Origin: Bacteroidota bacterium
GTDB taxonomy: Bacteria; Bacteroidota; Bacteroidia; Chitinophagales; Chitinophagaceae
NCBI GenBank assembly: GCA_005884665.1
Contig: VBAT01000038.1
Location: 29,253-93,252, forward strand
DNA: 64,000 nt
Direction: 5' to 3'
How positions within the stretch are numbered: position 1 is the stretch's first letter; the number at the start of each line of letters is the position of its first letter. The position numbers and the translations under genes are program-made. The notes beneath the pieces were generated by a model. That model saw only the letters and a list, made by a program, of their open reading frames with translations. It had not been told where the DNA came from and made no database searches. Shown in pieces: positions 32,706 to 41,788 of the stretch.

Positions 32706-35700
32706 TTAGGCTTTTTTTGAAACAATCACTTTTAGCGAAACATCGTTAATATCGATCCCGAATTCGCCCGGGACCGCTGTTCCATTGGGTAGTTCCGAAA
32801 CTATTTCAAGCTTATCAGCGAGAATTTCGGCGCAAATATAGTCTTTAAACTGAGCCAAAGAATTTTTCATTCCATTGGCAGCAACTACTTTTACTTCTAT
32901 TCTGTCTGTGAGATCAAATCCCTGATCCTTACGTATTTTCTGTATCCGGTTGACGAATTCCCGGGCATTGCCTTCAGCCTCAAGATCTGGTGTCACAGTG
33001 ATGTCCAGTGCCACGGTCAGATTGCCTTTGCTGGCTACAGTCCAGCCTGGAATATCCTCACTGCTTATCTCTACTTCGCTAACCTGTAATATTACGGGTT
33101 CGCCATCAATTGACAAATTATATTGACCTTCTTTTTCCAGCCTTGCGATATCGTCCTGCGTAAATTGTGCTAAAACAGCTGAGACCGCTTTCATTTTAGC
33201 GCCCAGTTTTTTTCCCAATGCGACGAAATTCGGCTTTATCTTTTTGCTGATAAAGGTATTGTCCGGGTTGAGATACTCAATTTCCTTAACATTCACTTCA
33301 GCCTTAACCAGATCCTCCACTTTTTTCAACTGTTCCTTCATTGAAGGGTTCAAAACGGGTATCAACACCTTTTGCAGCGGTTGCCTTACTTTAATATTCA
33401 TTTTCTTGCGAAGAGATAATATCAAAGAAGAAGCATCCTGGGCCAGCTGCATTCTTTCTTCCAGCGAACTGTCAATTGCCGATTCATCTGCTACAGGAAA
33501 ATCTACATGATGTATTGACTCTGCTTTGAAGCGACCGGTTATCGCTTCAAGGTTTTGGAAAACGGCATCACTGAAAAATGGCGAGATGGGAGCTATCAAC
33601 CGTACAACCGTTTCCAGGCATTCATACAATGTCTGGTAAGCGCAGATCTTGTCCTGCTCATACTCACCTTTCCAGAATCTCCGCCTGCATAATCTAACAT
33701 ACCAGTTGCTTAAATGTTCATCCACGAAGTCCTCAACCAGGCGACCGGCTTGTGTGGGTTCATAATCATCCATATATTCAGAAACCTCCTTCACCAACGT
33801 GTTAAGTGAAGAAAGTATCCACCTGTCAATCTCAGGTCTTTCCTGAAGAGGGATATATTTTTCTTTGAAAGCAAACCCATCGACGTTGGCGTATAGGGCA
33901 AAAAACTGGTAAGTATTATATAATGTACCAAAGAACTTTCTTTGTACCTCTTTGATGCCGTCAAGATCAAATTTCATATTGTCCCAGGGCGATGCATTGG
34001 TGACCAGGTACCATCTTGTGGCATCCGCACCAAAGCTCTCGATCGTTTTGAAAGGATCTACGACATTCCCGAGACGCTTACTCATCTTATTACCATTCTT
34101 ATCCAATACCAGGCCGTTTGACACGCAGGTCTTATAGGCCACCCCGGCCCCCAATGGGCGGGTTTTGGATACCCATTCCGGAATATCCTTCATTACTTCA
34201 TTAAGACTTTCCTGTATCATGCAACTAATAGCATGAAGAGTATAGAACCAGCCTCTTGTTTGGTCTACTCCTTCGGCAATAAAATCAGCTGGATAATTTT
34301 CAGCAAATACTTTTTTGTTTTCGAAAGGGAAATGCCATTGGGCATACGGCATAGCACCGGAATCAAACCATACATCGATCAGGTCGGGAACACGGCGCAT
34401 CAATTTTCCTGATTTGCTAAGTAATACGATATCATCAACAAAAGGCTTGTGAAGATCAATATCCTCTCTTTGTAGATAGTTATAAGAGTCATATATCTCC
34501 CCCTGTTCTTCAGATGTTAACCATCCGCCTACGGTATTTTTCAACTGTAGCATTTCAGCAGAATATAAAGAAGCCGTCTTTAACTCCTCAATAGACCCAA
34601 TACACAGCTCTTCCTGGCCATCCTCTGTTTTCCAGATAGGTAAAGGAGTTCCCCAGAAACGACTACGGCTCAGGTTCCAGTCTACCATATTCTCGAGCCA
34701 GTTGCCGAATCTTCCTTCACCGGTTGATTTCGGTTTCCAGTTGATGGTTTTATTCAATTCAACCATCCTGTCCTTCATCGCAGTTGTCTTAATAAACCAG
34801 GCATCCAGTGGGTAATACAAGATCGGTTTATCGGTGCGCCAGCAATGCGGATAGCTATGCTCATATTTTTCTACTTTGAAAGCCCGGTTCTCTTTTTTCA
34901 ATTTAACAGCTATATCCACATTGACGTCGGCATATTTCGGATCGTCTTTGTAATTCTTGACGTAACGGTTGCTGAATTCGCCCAGTCCATCTACAAACTT
35001 TCCCTGCTTGTCAACCATTGTTAATATTCCGATATCATATTTCTTACCGACCCGGTAGTCGTCTGCACCGAAAGCCGGAGCCGTATGGACAATACCGGTA
35101 CCGTCTTCAGTTGTGACGAAATCACCCAGGAGAATTTTAAAAGCATTGGGGTTATCCGTTCGGTTGGCTTCAAAAGGAAGCAATTGCTCGTATGAAATTC
35201 CTTCCAGTTCCTTTCCCTTGAACTCTGCCAGAATTTTCCATGGAAGAATTTTTGCTTTTTCGTTGTACCCATCAAAATCTCCATTCTCTCCTTCCGGTTT
35301 GAAATACTTAGATAGTAATGCTTTTGCGAGAATGACATTTGTCGGGTTATGCAAGTAAGGGTTAAATGTTTTCACCAGAACATAGTCAATGTTCGGCCCG
35401 ACAGTTAGCCCCAGGTTAGAAGGCAAAGTCCATGGAGTAGTCGTCCATGCCAGGAAGAAAAATCCGGCCTCCCTGCCCTCCAAAGGAGGGTTCTGGCTAT
35501 CCTCTATCAGGGCGAATATCCTATTTAGAGTTGGGTTTTCATACTCCCCTCCCTCGGAGAGGCTGGGGGAGGCCTTGAACATTGCTACAGCAGATGTATC
35601 CTTCACATCTTTGTACGTGCCTGGCTGGTTCAATTCATGCGAGCTTAATCCAGTTCCTGCCGCCGGCGAATAAGGCTGGATGCTCACGCTTTCATAAAGC

Positions 35701-36218
35701 AACCCTTTTTTATACAGTTCACTGAGGAGCCACCAAAGCGTTTCGATGTATTCGTTCTTGAAAGTGATATAAGGATTATTCAGGTCGACCCAATATCCCA
35801 TCTTGCGGGTAATATCATCCCATTTGTCCTTGTACCGAAGTACAGCCTCACGGCATTTGGCATTATACTCTTCTACTGATATTTTTTTTCCAATGTCTTC
35901 CTTTGTGATCCCCAATTCCTTTTCTACACCAAGTTCAATAGGCAGTCCATGGGTGTCCCAACCGCCTTTTCTTTTAACCTGGAAGCCTTTCATTGTCTTG
36001 TAGCGACAAACAAGGTCCTTTAATGTGCGGGAAATGACATGATGAATGCCAGGCATACCATTGGCGCTGGGCGGTCCTTCGTAGAACACAAAGGGAGTTG
36101 CGCCTTCACGCAAGGACACACTTTTTTCAAAAGCTTGGCTATCAGCCCATTTGGCCAATATTTCCTGCTCGATCGCCGGTAAATTCAAACCTGAAAATTC
36201 CTTGTACCTGGATGCCAT
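32706..36218 (-). CDS. ileS: Isoleucyl-tRNA synthetase
   Basis: 1170 residues from ATG 36218 (MASRYKEFSGLNL). The class I HIGH-type motif is GMPGIHHV, the Bacteroidota variant. KMSKR is present as NKMSKRLGN, and LAWTTTPWTLPSN marks the start of the CP1 editing domain. Just before that motif, residues about 215-251, lies an odd stretch (SPSLSEGGE ... NPPLEGREA) that corresponds to an inverted-repeat DNA element at 35466-35574. The upstream frame extension (36219-36305) overlaps a palindromic repeat and is rejected. The gene is followed directly by the DksA-like gene. Confidence 0.95.
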   Translation of the reverse strand: MASRYKEFSGLNLPAIEQEILAKWADSQAFEKSVSLREGATPFVFYEGPPSANGMPGIHHVISRTLKDLVCRYKTMKGFQVKRKGGWDTHGLPIELGVEKELGITKEDIGKKISVEEYNAKCREAVLRYKDKWDDITRKMGYWVDLNNPYITFKNEYIETLWWLLSELYKKGLLYESVSIQPYSPAAGTGLSSHELNQPGTYKDVKDTSAVAMFKASPSLSEGGEYENPTLNRIFALIEDSQNPPLEGREAGFFFLAWTTTPWTLPSNLGLTVGPNIDYVLVKTFNPYLHNPTNVILAKALLSKYFKPEGENGDFDGYNEKAKILPWKILAEFKGKELEGISYEQLLPFEANRTDNPNAFKILLGDFVTTEDGTGIVHTAPAFGADDYRVGKKYDIGILTMVDKQGKFVDGLGEFSNRYVKNYKDDPKYADVNVDIAVKLKKENRAFKVEKYEHSYPHCWRTDKPILYYPLDAWFIKTTAMKDRMVELNKTINWKPKSTGEGRFGNWLENMVDWNLSRSRFWGTPLPIWKTEDGQEELCIGSIEELKTASLYSAEMLQLKNTVGGWLTSEEQGEIYDSYNYLQREDIDLHKPFVDDIVLLSKSGKLMRRVPDLIDVWFDSGAMPYAQWHFPFENKKVFAENYPADFIAEGVDQTRGWFYTLHAISCMIQESLNEVMKDIPEWVSKTRPLGAGVAYKTCVSNGLVLDKNGNKMSKRLGNVVDPFKTIESFGADATRWYLVTNASPWDNMKFDLDGIKEVQRKFFGTLYNTYQFFALYANVDGFAFKEKYIPLQERPEIDRWILSSLNTLVKEVSEYMDDYEPTQAGRLVEDFVDEHLSNWYVRLCRRRFWKGEYEQDKICAYQTLYECLETVVRLIAPISPFFSDAVFQNLEAITGRFKAESIHHVDFPVADESAIDSSLEERMQLAQDASSLILSLRKKMNIKVRQPLQKVLIPVLNPSMKEQLKKVEDLVKAEVNVKEIEYLNPDNTFISKKIKPNFVALGKKLGAKMKAVSAVLAQFTQDDIARLEKEGQYNLSIDGEPVILQVSEVEISSEDIPGWTVASKGNLTVALDITVTPDLEAEGNAREFVNRIQKIRKDQGFDLTDRIEVKVVAANGMKNSLAQFKDYICAEILADKLEIVSELPNGTAVPGEFGIDINDVSLKVIVSKKA
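35466..35574. repeat. Inverted-repeat element inserted in frame within ileS
   Basis: The ends GGCCTCCC (35466-35473) and GGGAGGCC (35567-35574) are perfect inverted repeats 109 bp apart. A second palindrome, CCCTCC-AAA-GGAGGG, lies at 35476-35490, and a related imperfect one (CCTCCCTCGGAGAGG) near the other end. Both palindromes read through in the ileS frame. The encoded stretch is Pro/Ser/Glu/Gly-rich and unlike a synthetase. Confidence 0.65.
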
Positions 36219-36232
36219 AGTGCTTGTCCTGC

Positions 36233-36286
36233 CCTGCCTACCGGTCTTCGCATATCTGCTTTTATGAAGCGGGACCGCCAGGCAGG
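36233..36286. repeat. 54-bp palindromic repeat in the ileS leader
   Basis: CCTGCCT (36233-36239) pairs with AGGCAGG (36280-36286), with GG/CC and CTTC-CATA / TATG-AAG pairing inside, making a long imperfect hairpin between the ileS promoter and start codon. The CTGCCTACCGG core is shared with the elements at 23138 and 56206. Confidence 0.65.
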
Positions 36287-36302
36287 CTGTTTTTGAAGGG
36301 TG

Positions 36303-36310
36303 CAAAGGTA
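36303..36310 (-). promoter_or_regulatory. Promoter -7 element TACCTTTG for ileS
   Basis: A minus-strand TAnnTTTG match. It implies a 5' leader of about 80 nt that contains the 54-bp hairpin. Confidence 0.55.
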
Positions 36311-36415
36311 CGGTAAAACAGCTTTATATCGGCAGTCTGCGGGCAGGTTGTTGGCCTATAATTGCGAAGAATTGACCGTATTATGAAGTCGAGATACAAA
36401 TGGTCAACCGGTTTA

Positions 36416-37036
36416 TTAGACTTTCTTGCTGCGAATACGGCTCAGTGTCTCGATGGTCATCCCCAGGTAGGACGCAATATATTTTAGAGGTATCCTGTTT
36501 GCCAGGTTGCTTTTTGTGTCAAGGAAATGGCGATATCGTTTAGAAGCATTCGGTATTCTGGAAATAAAAGCTCTTTCCTCGGCATCGCGATAATATTGTT
36601 CCAGGAGCTTGCGGCCGACAATATTCATTTCAATAAAGTTCTCATATAAATACTGAAGCGATTCATAAGTGGCAGCAATTAGGTCGCAATGTTCGATAGC
36701 CTGGATGTTTTCAAGCGAGGGTTCCTGGAGTGTAAAACCACGGATGGAACTAACCATTTCATTTTCTGCTGTGATCCAGGTGGTGACTTCCCTGGTGCCG
36801 TCTTTAATATAGCCCCTGATAACTCCTTTGCGAATAAAATAAATATGTCCGCAGCGCTCACCCGCTTTGAGCAGGTATTCCCCACGGCTGACTCGCTTGG
36901 GAGCTGAATGAAGACTGATATACTTCAGGGCAGCATCGCTGACAGGATGAACATAATTGACGAAGGCGGCGAGTGGTGACATGGCCGTTTCTTTCTCCGG
37001 GTGGAGCTGAAAGGTGGTGTTGTTCTTTGTAAGCAT
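36416..37036 (-). CDS. Crp/Fnr family transcriptional regulator
   Basis: About 206 residues. An N-terminal cyclic-nucleotide-binding-like beta barrel (RGEYLLKAGERCGHIYFIRKG, then VTTWITAENEMV) is followed by a C-terminal helix-turn-helix (IPLKYIASYLGMTIETLSRIR). The usual cAMP-contact residues are not evident, as in most Bacteroidota members, so the effector is unknown. The start may be ATG 37036 or the internal Met of MSPLAAFVNYV. The gene is monocistronic and lies between ileS and the heme-uptake genes. Confidence 0.85.
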   Translation of the reverse strand: MLTKNNTTFQLHPEKETAMSPLAAFVNYVHPVSDAALKYISLHSAPKRVSRGEYLLKAGERCGHIYFIRKGVIRGYIKDGTREVTTWITAENEMVSSIRGFTLQEPSLENIQAIEHCDLIAATYESLQYLYENFIEMNIVGRKLLEQYYRDAEERAFISRIPNASKRYRHFLDTKSNLANRIPLKYIASYLGMTIETLSRIRSKKV

Positions 37037-37199
37037 CGATGGTGGTTCGTGTAGTAAATCTATCACCAAAAAGTCAAAAACCCTTACGGATGCGTGTTTT
37101 TAATACACAATACTAGATGTTTATTGATCGAGCGCAACCGTTTGAGGATACTTTTGAGCCAGAACAGGTGGTTGTCGTTCCTAGCCCCGTTTAAAAAAA

Positions 37200-37224
37200 A
37201 AGCTATTCCGCATGGGAATAGCTT
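37200..37224 (-). terminator. Rho-independent terminator after the hmuY-like gene
   Basis: AAGCTATTCC and GGAATAGCTT form a 10-bp stem, followed on the minus strand by eight T residues. Confidence 0.85.
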
Positions 37225-37245
37225 ACAGGAAAATCTATTTGCGTA

Positions 37246-38655
37246 TTATCCGCCTCTTTTAACAAGGGTTACTTCAAAAGCAGGATAACCTCTTTCTCCA
37301 TTCTGGGTAAGCGCAGTAAATCTCAGTTTATAGTAGTTGTTATCGCCGTCCTTAACGATATAGTAGCGATCAGTCCTTACAGACGGCGCCGTACCAGGAC
37401 CGCCGCCAGAACGCCAGTCAGAACCGATAGCCGTTTGTATGGATGAAAATGTCAGCGTAGAAAGATCAGCTTCGCCAAAATCTGCATAAGCCTTGGTAGT
37501 AACCATGACTTTGGCTACCGATACATTGCGATTTTGGAGGATGATATCCTGGAAAAGATAGGGCACTTCGCCGGTGCCAAAATTGGTCACATTGGAAAAA
37601 TATGTCCAGGCAATATCCCATTTCTTTTTTTCCGGTTCTACCGATACTGCACCGGTAGAAAGAGAAACATATTTGAAGAAATATGCGTCCTCTTTCGAAA
37701 TATCAACTGAACTAAAAGTAGCAGCTGCGATGTCGGCGTATTGGAGCGTATATCCGCCTGCGGCATTGCGGAGAATCCTTACTTTTTTCCAGCCTCTTTC
37801 AACAGCAGGTGTTCCGGGTCCAGAGCCACGATTGATGATATATACTTTATTGTCTGTTGCCGTAGCCGATACAGCAGCGATCGCAGTTTTTGTAAGATCT
37901 CCGTCCGGATAGTCTATATAGGCAAGCGAGGTTGTAGTCGGTGCGAACTGGCTGAATACAACATCCGCGGAAAATCCGATCGTGTCTGCAGCGGTCACCT
38001 GGCTAAGATCATTTTTAGCAATCTGTTTGGCCATCATACCAGTTGATGAATTTAAAATAACCCTATAATCCGGTCCGGTATAGAAACCCAGATCCCAATT
38101 GGTCCGTAATACCGGTACCTGGCGGTTGGCGCTCAGATCAATGAATACTTTATTGGGGAAAGCAGCACCGCCACCATCAATCGTCGCGGAGGCAGAAGTA
38201 GCGACCAGCTCAGCAAAGGTTAACGAAAATTCTTTCGAGGACCCGATCAAAATGGGAGAAGCAGAACTATACAGGCCGAACACTATTTTTTCATTGCCAT
38301 CGTACAGTACTCCAGGCACCTTGGATACTGTAAAGCTGGCCTCATTATTACCTGAAGGAATCGTAACAACTATTTGTCCCGATGCATTGGTTGCCGGGGT
38401 AGTTGTAAAATCTGTTCCGTAGACAGCGTTCTGCGGAGTAACACTGATCGTCACCGGTATATCTTTATCCGTTCCTCTCGACAATTTTATTTTTACCGAA
38501 ATAGAGTTCTCTGTTGACGCAAGACCCTGTGCTGAAGATTCAAAAGTAACCAGGTTATCCGGCAGTGATACGTCCGGTCTCTTACGGCAGGCAGACAACG
38601 CGATTATTGCGCCCAGCAAAACAAATCCTGTTCTTGTAATATTCGTCTTAAACAT
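37246..38655 (-). CDS. HmuY-like heme-binding lipoprotein with N-terminal Calx-beta-like domain
   Basis: 469 residues with a lipoprotein signal (lipobox LSAC). Residues about 30-150 resemble a Calx-beta/immunoglobulin-type sandwich (VSVTPQNAVYGTDFTTTP). The C-terminal about 300 residues show the HmuY pattern: FPNKVFIDLSANRQVPV, TNWDLGFYTGPDYRVILN, then KKWDIAWTYFSN and YYKLRF with RGYPAFEV near the end. HmuY proteins are surface lipoproteins that capture heme and pass it to a TonB receptor. The receptor gene lies immediately upstream, 27 bp away, in the same operon. The actual ligand here is not proven. Confidence 0.8.
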   Translation of the reverse strand: MFKTNITRTGFVLLGAIIALSACRKRPDVSLPDNLVTFESSAQGLASTENSISVKIKLSRGTDKDIPVTISVTPQNAVYGTDFTTTPATNASGQIVVTIPSGNNEASFTVSKVPGVLYDGNEKIVFGLYSSASPILIGSSKEFSLTFAELVATSASATIDGGGAAFPNKVFIDLSANRQVPVLRTNWDLGFYTGPDYRVILNSSTGMMAKQIAKNDLSQVTAADTIGFSADVVFSQFAPTTTSLAYIDYPDGDLTKTAIAAVSATATDNKVYIINRGSGPGTPAVERGWKKVRILRNAAGGYTLQYADIAAATFSSVDISKEDAYFFKYVSLSTGAVSVEPEKKKWDIAWTYFSNVTNFGTGEVPYLFQDIILQNRNVSVAKVMVTTKAYADFGEADLSTLTFSSIQTAIGSDWRSGGGPGTAPSVRTDRYYIVKDGDNNYYKLRFTALTQNGERGYPAFEVTLVKRGG

Positions 38656-38682
38656 GTGGTTAAACATTTATGAAATGATTGA

Positions 38683-40719
38683 TTATTTTTTATCCCAGTT
38701 AAAAACAATACCCGCGAAATAAGAACGCCCATAACCGATACTGGCTATCCCATTTGAGCCATGCACACTACTTCCGGCGATTGTACTCGTCACGCCTTTT
38801 ACATCAAACAGGTTGCGGATACCTGCGTTGATGATAAAATACCTGAACAGTTTTTTATTGATCGTAAAATCGGACCAGCTATAGGATTCCCGTTTGGACA
38901 ATACGGGCTGCTGGCTACCGTTGAGTACATAGAATGGCCGTTGACCAGTGAACTTATAAAAGAGATTTACATCCAGCCCGATCTTTGAAAAACTATAACC
39001 AAGATTCGAATTTACCTCGGGTGACCATTGTAATTGCGCCAGTGATTTGTCTGTCTCAGCATAATCATTATAGAAGCCGGTATAAGAAAATCCCAAAGAC
39101 GCATTCCAGTTTTTATAACTGGCGGTCCCTGCTAATGAGCCGCCGGCGGTTTTGCTATTTGACACATTTGTCACCACAAAAAGGTTTGGATCGGAAGATG
39201 AGACCGCGTAATCTATCAGGTTTTTTACATCGTTATAAAACCCCGTGGCTACCGCAGTAAAAATAATTTGCCTGTTGTTAACTTTCCTCCATGACAGGGA
39301 GCCGGTAAAGCTATTGGAAGTCTCAGCTTTCAGATCAGGATTACCGACAATCTGGTGGTTGGCATCAAAGAAATTGAAATATAATTCACGGATTGAAGGT
39401 GAACGGAACCCGTTTGCATAAGCAAGACGTAGATCAAGATTTTTCGATAAATCAAATTTTGCATTAATGGAAGGAATAGCGGGCGGTGCATCGTAAACCG
39501 AGTTTTTGATGATGCGTACACCTGGCCGGATATTAGCCCATGCAAAAGGCTTGAGCTCGGCGGTCAGGAAAAAAGCATAATCATTTACCTCGTTATCCCC
39601 TTCCTTTAATCGTTCGCCTGTGCCACTTTCGAGATTGATATCTACTCCAGGTTGTAAAAAGATGGCAGGAGAAATCTTATACTGTGCCGTTGTGCGGAAT
39701 GTAAATCCTTTAAATTCATCGCTGGCTTGTGAGCCTGCAGCGGGATCCAAACTAACCCTGCCCGTTTTCTGGCTTACAATAGTAGATGAGACCGAGCGGT
39801 CATAGTCGGTATAAGAAGACTGGGCCTGGAATGATAAGTTCTTATTTACAAAATACGATGCCTGTACCTGTTGCATCAATCGGCGTGAAAGATATTCCTG
39901 GTCAGGAGCAAACCAGTCGTCTGCATCCTGCTGGTAACGGATGAAATTCCCGGGATTTGTAATAATCTCATCAAGACCGTCAAAGCGATAGCGGATATTT
40001 AATTTGGTGCCGTTATAGCCGATAAATCCGTTCCCCGTGATCTGGTCCTTCCAGTGCCAGGTCAGTTCACGACCTGTACTATCTCCTTTCCATCCGCCGA
40101 AATAATTGTAGCCAACCCCTCCGCCTATCTCCCATTTTTTATTTCTCAGCGTAAGACCGACATACTGGTTGTGTATTCCCTGTTGAATGCCGTATTCTTT
40201 TCCTACCGTTTCCTCGTGCAGCCTGGCTATCACGGATATTTTTGAAGCGTTGGCCTTTTTTGTAATGATATTAATTACACCAGCTAATGCATCGGCTCCG
40301 TAAATAACTGACATGGGTCCTTCCACGATCTCGATCCTTTCAATCGAATTGATGTCAATCTGGTTGATATCGATTTCGTTCGTTGTTCCCTGTCGTCCTA
40401 TTATTGGCATACCATCAATAAGGATCTTGACGTTTTGCCCTTTCAGTCCCATCATAGTAATTCCCGAACCACCGGTAGCATTGTCCTGTGTAAAACGGAT
40501 ATTCAGTTCGCTGTTCAATACATCCTGCAATTTTGAAGCTCCTATTTTCTGTATTTTTTCTTTGGAGATAACCCTGACCTGGTAAACAGAATTTTTTACC
40601 GACTGAGGCCTGTACTGGCCGGTAACTACTACTTCACCGATAGTCTTGACAGAATCTAGCTGGGCAAGAACTGGAAGCCCTGTTATGATTAAAGCAATTA
40701 GCGTGTAAATTTTTCTCAT
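38683..40719 (-). CDS. TonB-dependent outer membrane receptor (HmuR-like)
   Basis: 678 residues with signal peptide MRKIYTLIALIITGLPVLAQ, a TonB-box-like GEVVVTG, and a plug domain with ILIDGMPIIGRQG and IERIEIVEGPMSVIYGADALAGVINI. A 22-strand-type barrel follows, with FRSPSIRELYFNFF and NPDLKAETSNSF, ending in an aromatic strand. ATG 40719 precedes the signal peptide. Coupling to the hmuY-like lipoprotein gene suggests heme or iron-complex import. A 440-bp upstream gap probably holds its control region. Confidence 0.92.
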   Translation of the reverse strand: MRKIYTLIALIITGLPVLAQLDSVKTIGEVVVTGQYRPQSVKNSVYQVRVISKEKIQKIGASKLQDVLNSELNIRFTQDNATGGSGITMMGLKGQNVKILIDGMPIIGRQGTTNEIDINQIDINSIERIEIVEGPMSVIYGADALAGVINIITKKANASKISVIARLHEETVGKEYGIQQGIHNQYVGLTLRNKKWEIGGGVGYNYFGGWKGDSTGRELTWHWKDQITGNGFIGYNGTKLNIRYRFDGLDEIITNPGNFIRYQQDADDWFAPDQEYLSRRLMQQVQASYFVNKNLSFQAQSSYTDYDRSVSSTIVSQKTGRVSLDPAAGSQASDEFKGFTFRTTAQYKISPAIFLQPGVDINLESGTGERLKEGDNEVNDYAFFLTAELKPFAWANIRPGVRIIKNSVYDAPPAIPSINAKFDLSKNLDLRLAYANGFRSPSIRELYFNFFDANHQIVGNPDLKAETSNSFTGSLSWRKVNNRQIIFTAVATGFYNDVKNLIDYAVSSSDPNLFVVTNVSNSKTAGGSLAGTASYKNWNASLGFSYTGFYNDYAETDKSLAQLQWSPEVNSNLGYSFSKIGLDVNLFYKFTGQRPFYVLNGSQQPVLSKRESYSWSDFTINKKLFRYFIINAGIRNLFDVKGVTSTIAGSSVHGSNGIASIGYGRSYFAGIVFNWDKK

Positions 40720-40755
40720 ATATTTCTCTTTCCGGCTGCAAATGTTGTTTAACAA

Positions 40756-41158
40756 TCATTCAGTTTTATCATACAATTGTCAAGAACAACGATGAAATAA
40801 TTGTTTTACAAAAGAGTGACAACAGTACTGATGTAAGTCACCGCTATCGGTGACGAAAATCCTTTTATGTGAGACAACTATTCTTTCACAAAATTCGATG
40901 CACGTCGCAACTTTTATGTAATGATAGAGTAAGAGTGAAGCGATTGCCAGTGAAGAATGATTTAATTGAGAAATTAATTGGATGAACCGGGCGACAAAGA
41001 GAATCTACCGCGTAGATGCAGGTTTCACGCATCTTTAAACTGCGTCAGCAACGGTCATCTGTTCAATTCAGCTTTCGTTGCCTCTAAACTAAAGGTGCAA
41101 AATCCGGGAAGAAGTTTTTTCCAGCACCTCTCGCCATGTCTAACGAAGCTGATAACGA
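40756..41158. other. Regulatory-size intergenic region upstream of the TonB receptor gene
   Basis: No gene is seen. It contains a perfect palindrome, ATCTAC-CGC-GTAGAT (41003-41017), next to a second short hairpin-capable stretch, and TCACCGCTATCGGTGA at 40839-40854. I looked for a cobalamin-riboswitch box and found none. The palindromes could be regulator sites for the heme operon (inference). Confidence 0.5.
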
Positions 41159-41740
41159 TTAATTTATCCAGGACATTCGCTCGTCCAAAGGAATGCGTAT
41201 AGCTTTTGCCGGCGGGATGCCAATATGCCCAATATAGAAGAATCCAAGAAGCCTGTCTTCGTCATCAAGACCAAAAAATGATTTTGCTTTTTCCTGGTAG
41301 GTAATACCGCCAGTGGTCAGGTAGCCGCCCAGGCCATAAGCTGTTACTGACAAATAAATATTCTGTATCGCGCAACCGACGGCTATAATATCCTCTATTT
41401 CGGGTATGTTTTTGATCGTCGTGCGCTTCATTCCGATGGAAATGATATGCGAGGCCTTTAGCGGGTTTTGCTGGAGCTTAATATAAGTGGCTTCTTTAAA
41501 GCTATCACCGGCTTCCATTTTATAGAGTTCACTTTGGAAATAGGCAAATTTTTTCAGCCCTTCATCAGCAAAGACTGTGAATCGCCACGGATCCGATTTA
41601 CCATGATCAGGTGCCCAGGTAGCATTGGTAAGTATCTCTTTAATGATATTATCATCGACTTTTTTGCCGGGTATGAACTGGTCAGGGAAAACAGAGCGAC
41701 GGTTACGCGCAAGCTGGTTGAAGAAGTCAGAGTTTTTCAT
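41159..41740 (-). CDS. Nitroreductase family protein (YdjA-like)
   Basis: 193 residues. The FMN-binding N-terminal block NRRSVFPDQFIPGKKVDD, WAPDHGKSDPWRFTVF and the C-terminal GLGGYLTTGG and FFYIGHIG match small flavin nitroreductases of the YdjA type. It reduces nitro compounds or quinones with NAD(P)H. It lies 48 bp after the AraC regulator gene on the same strand, so it may be co-transcribed or controlled by it. Confidence 0.88.
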   Translation of the reverse strand: MKNSDFFNQLARNRRSVFPDQFIPGKKVDDNIIKEILTNATWAPDHGKSDPWRFTVFADEGLKKFAYFQSELYKMEAGDSFKEATYIKLQQNPLKASHIISIGMKRTTIKNIPEIEDIIAVGCAIQNIYLSVTAYGLGGYLTTGGITYQEKAKSFFGLDDEDRLLGFFYIGHIGIPPAKAIRIPLDERMSWIN

Positions 41741-41788
41741 GGTTATGATAGAGTTGGTGATGATGACTCAACTAATATAGAGGTTACG

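Noticed and set aside
36219-36305. 29-residue N-terminal extension of IleRS
   Set aside because: It is encoded by the palindromic repeat in the leader and is absent from the family. The promoter element also lies at its edge.
40756-41158. Cobalamin riboswitch upstream of the TonB receptor
   Set aside because: No B12-box-like conserved sequence could be found on the coding strand; the HmuY partner argues for heme instead.
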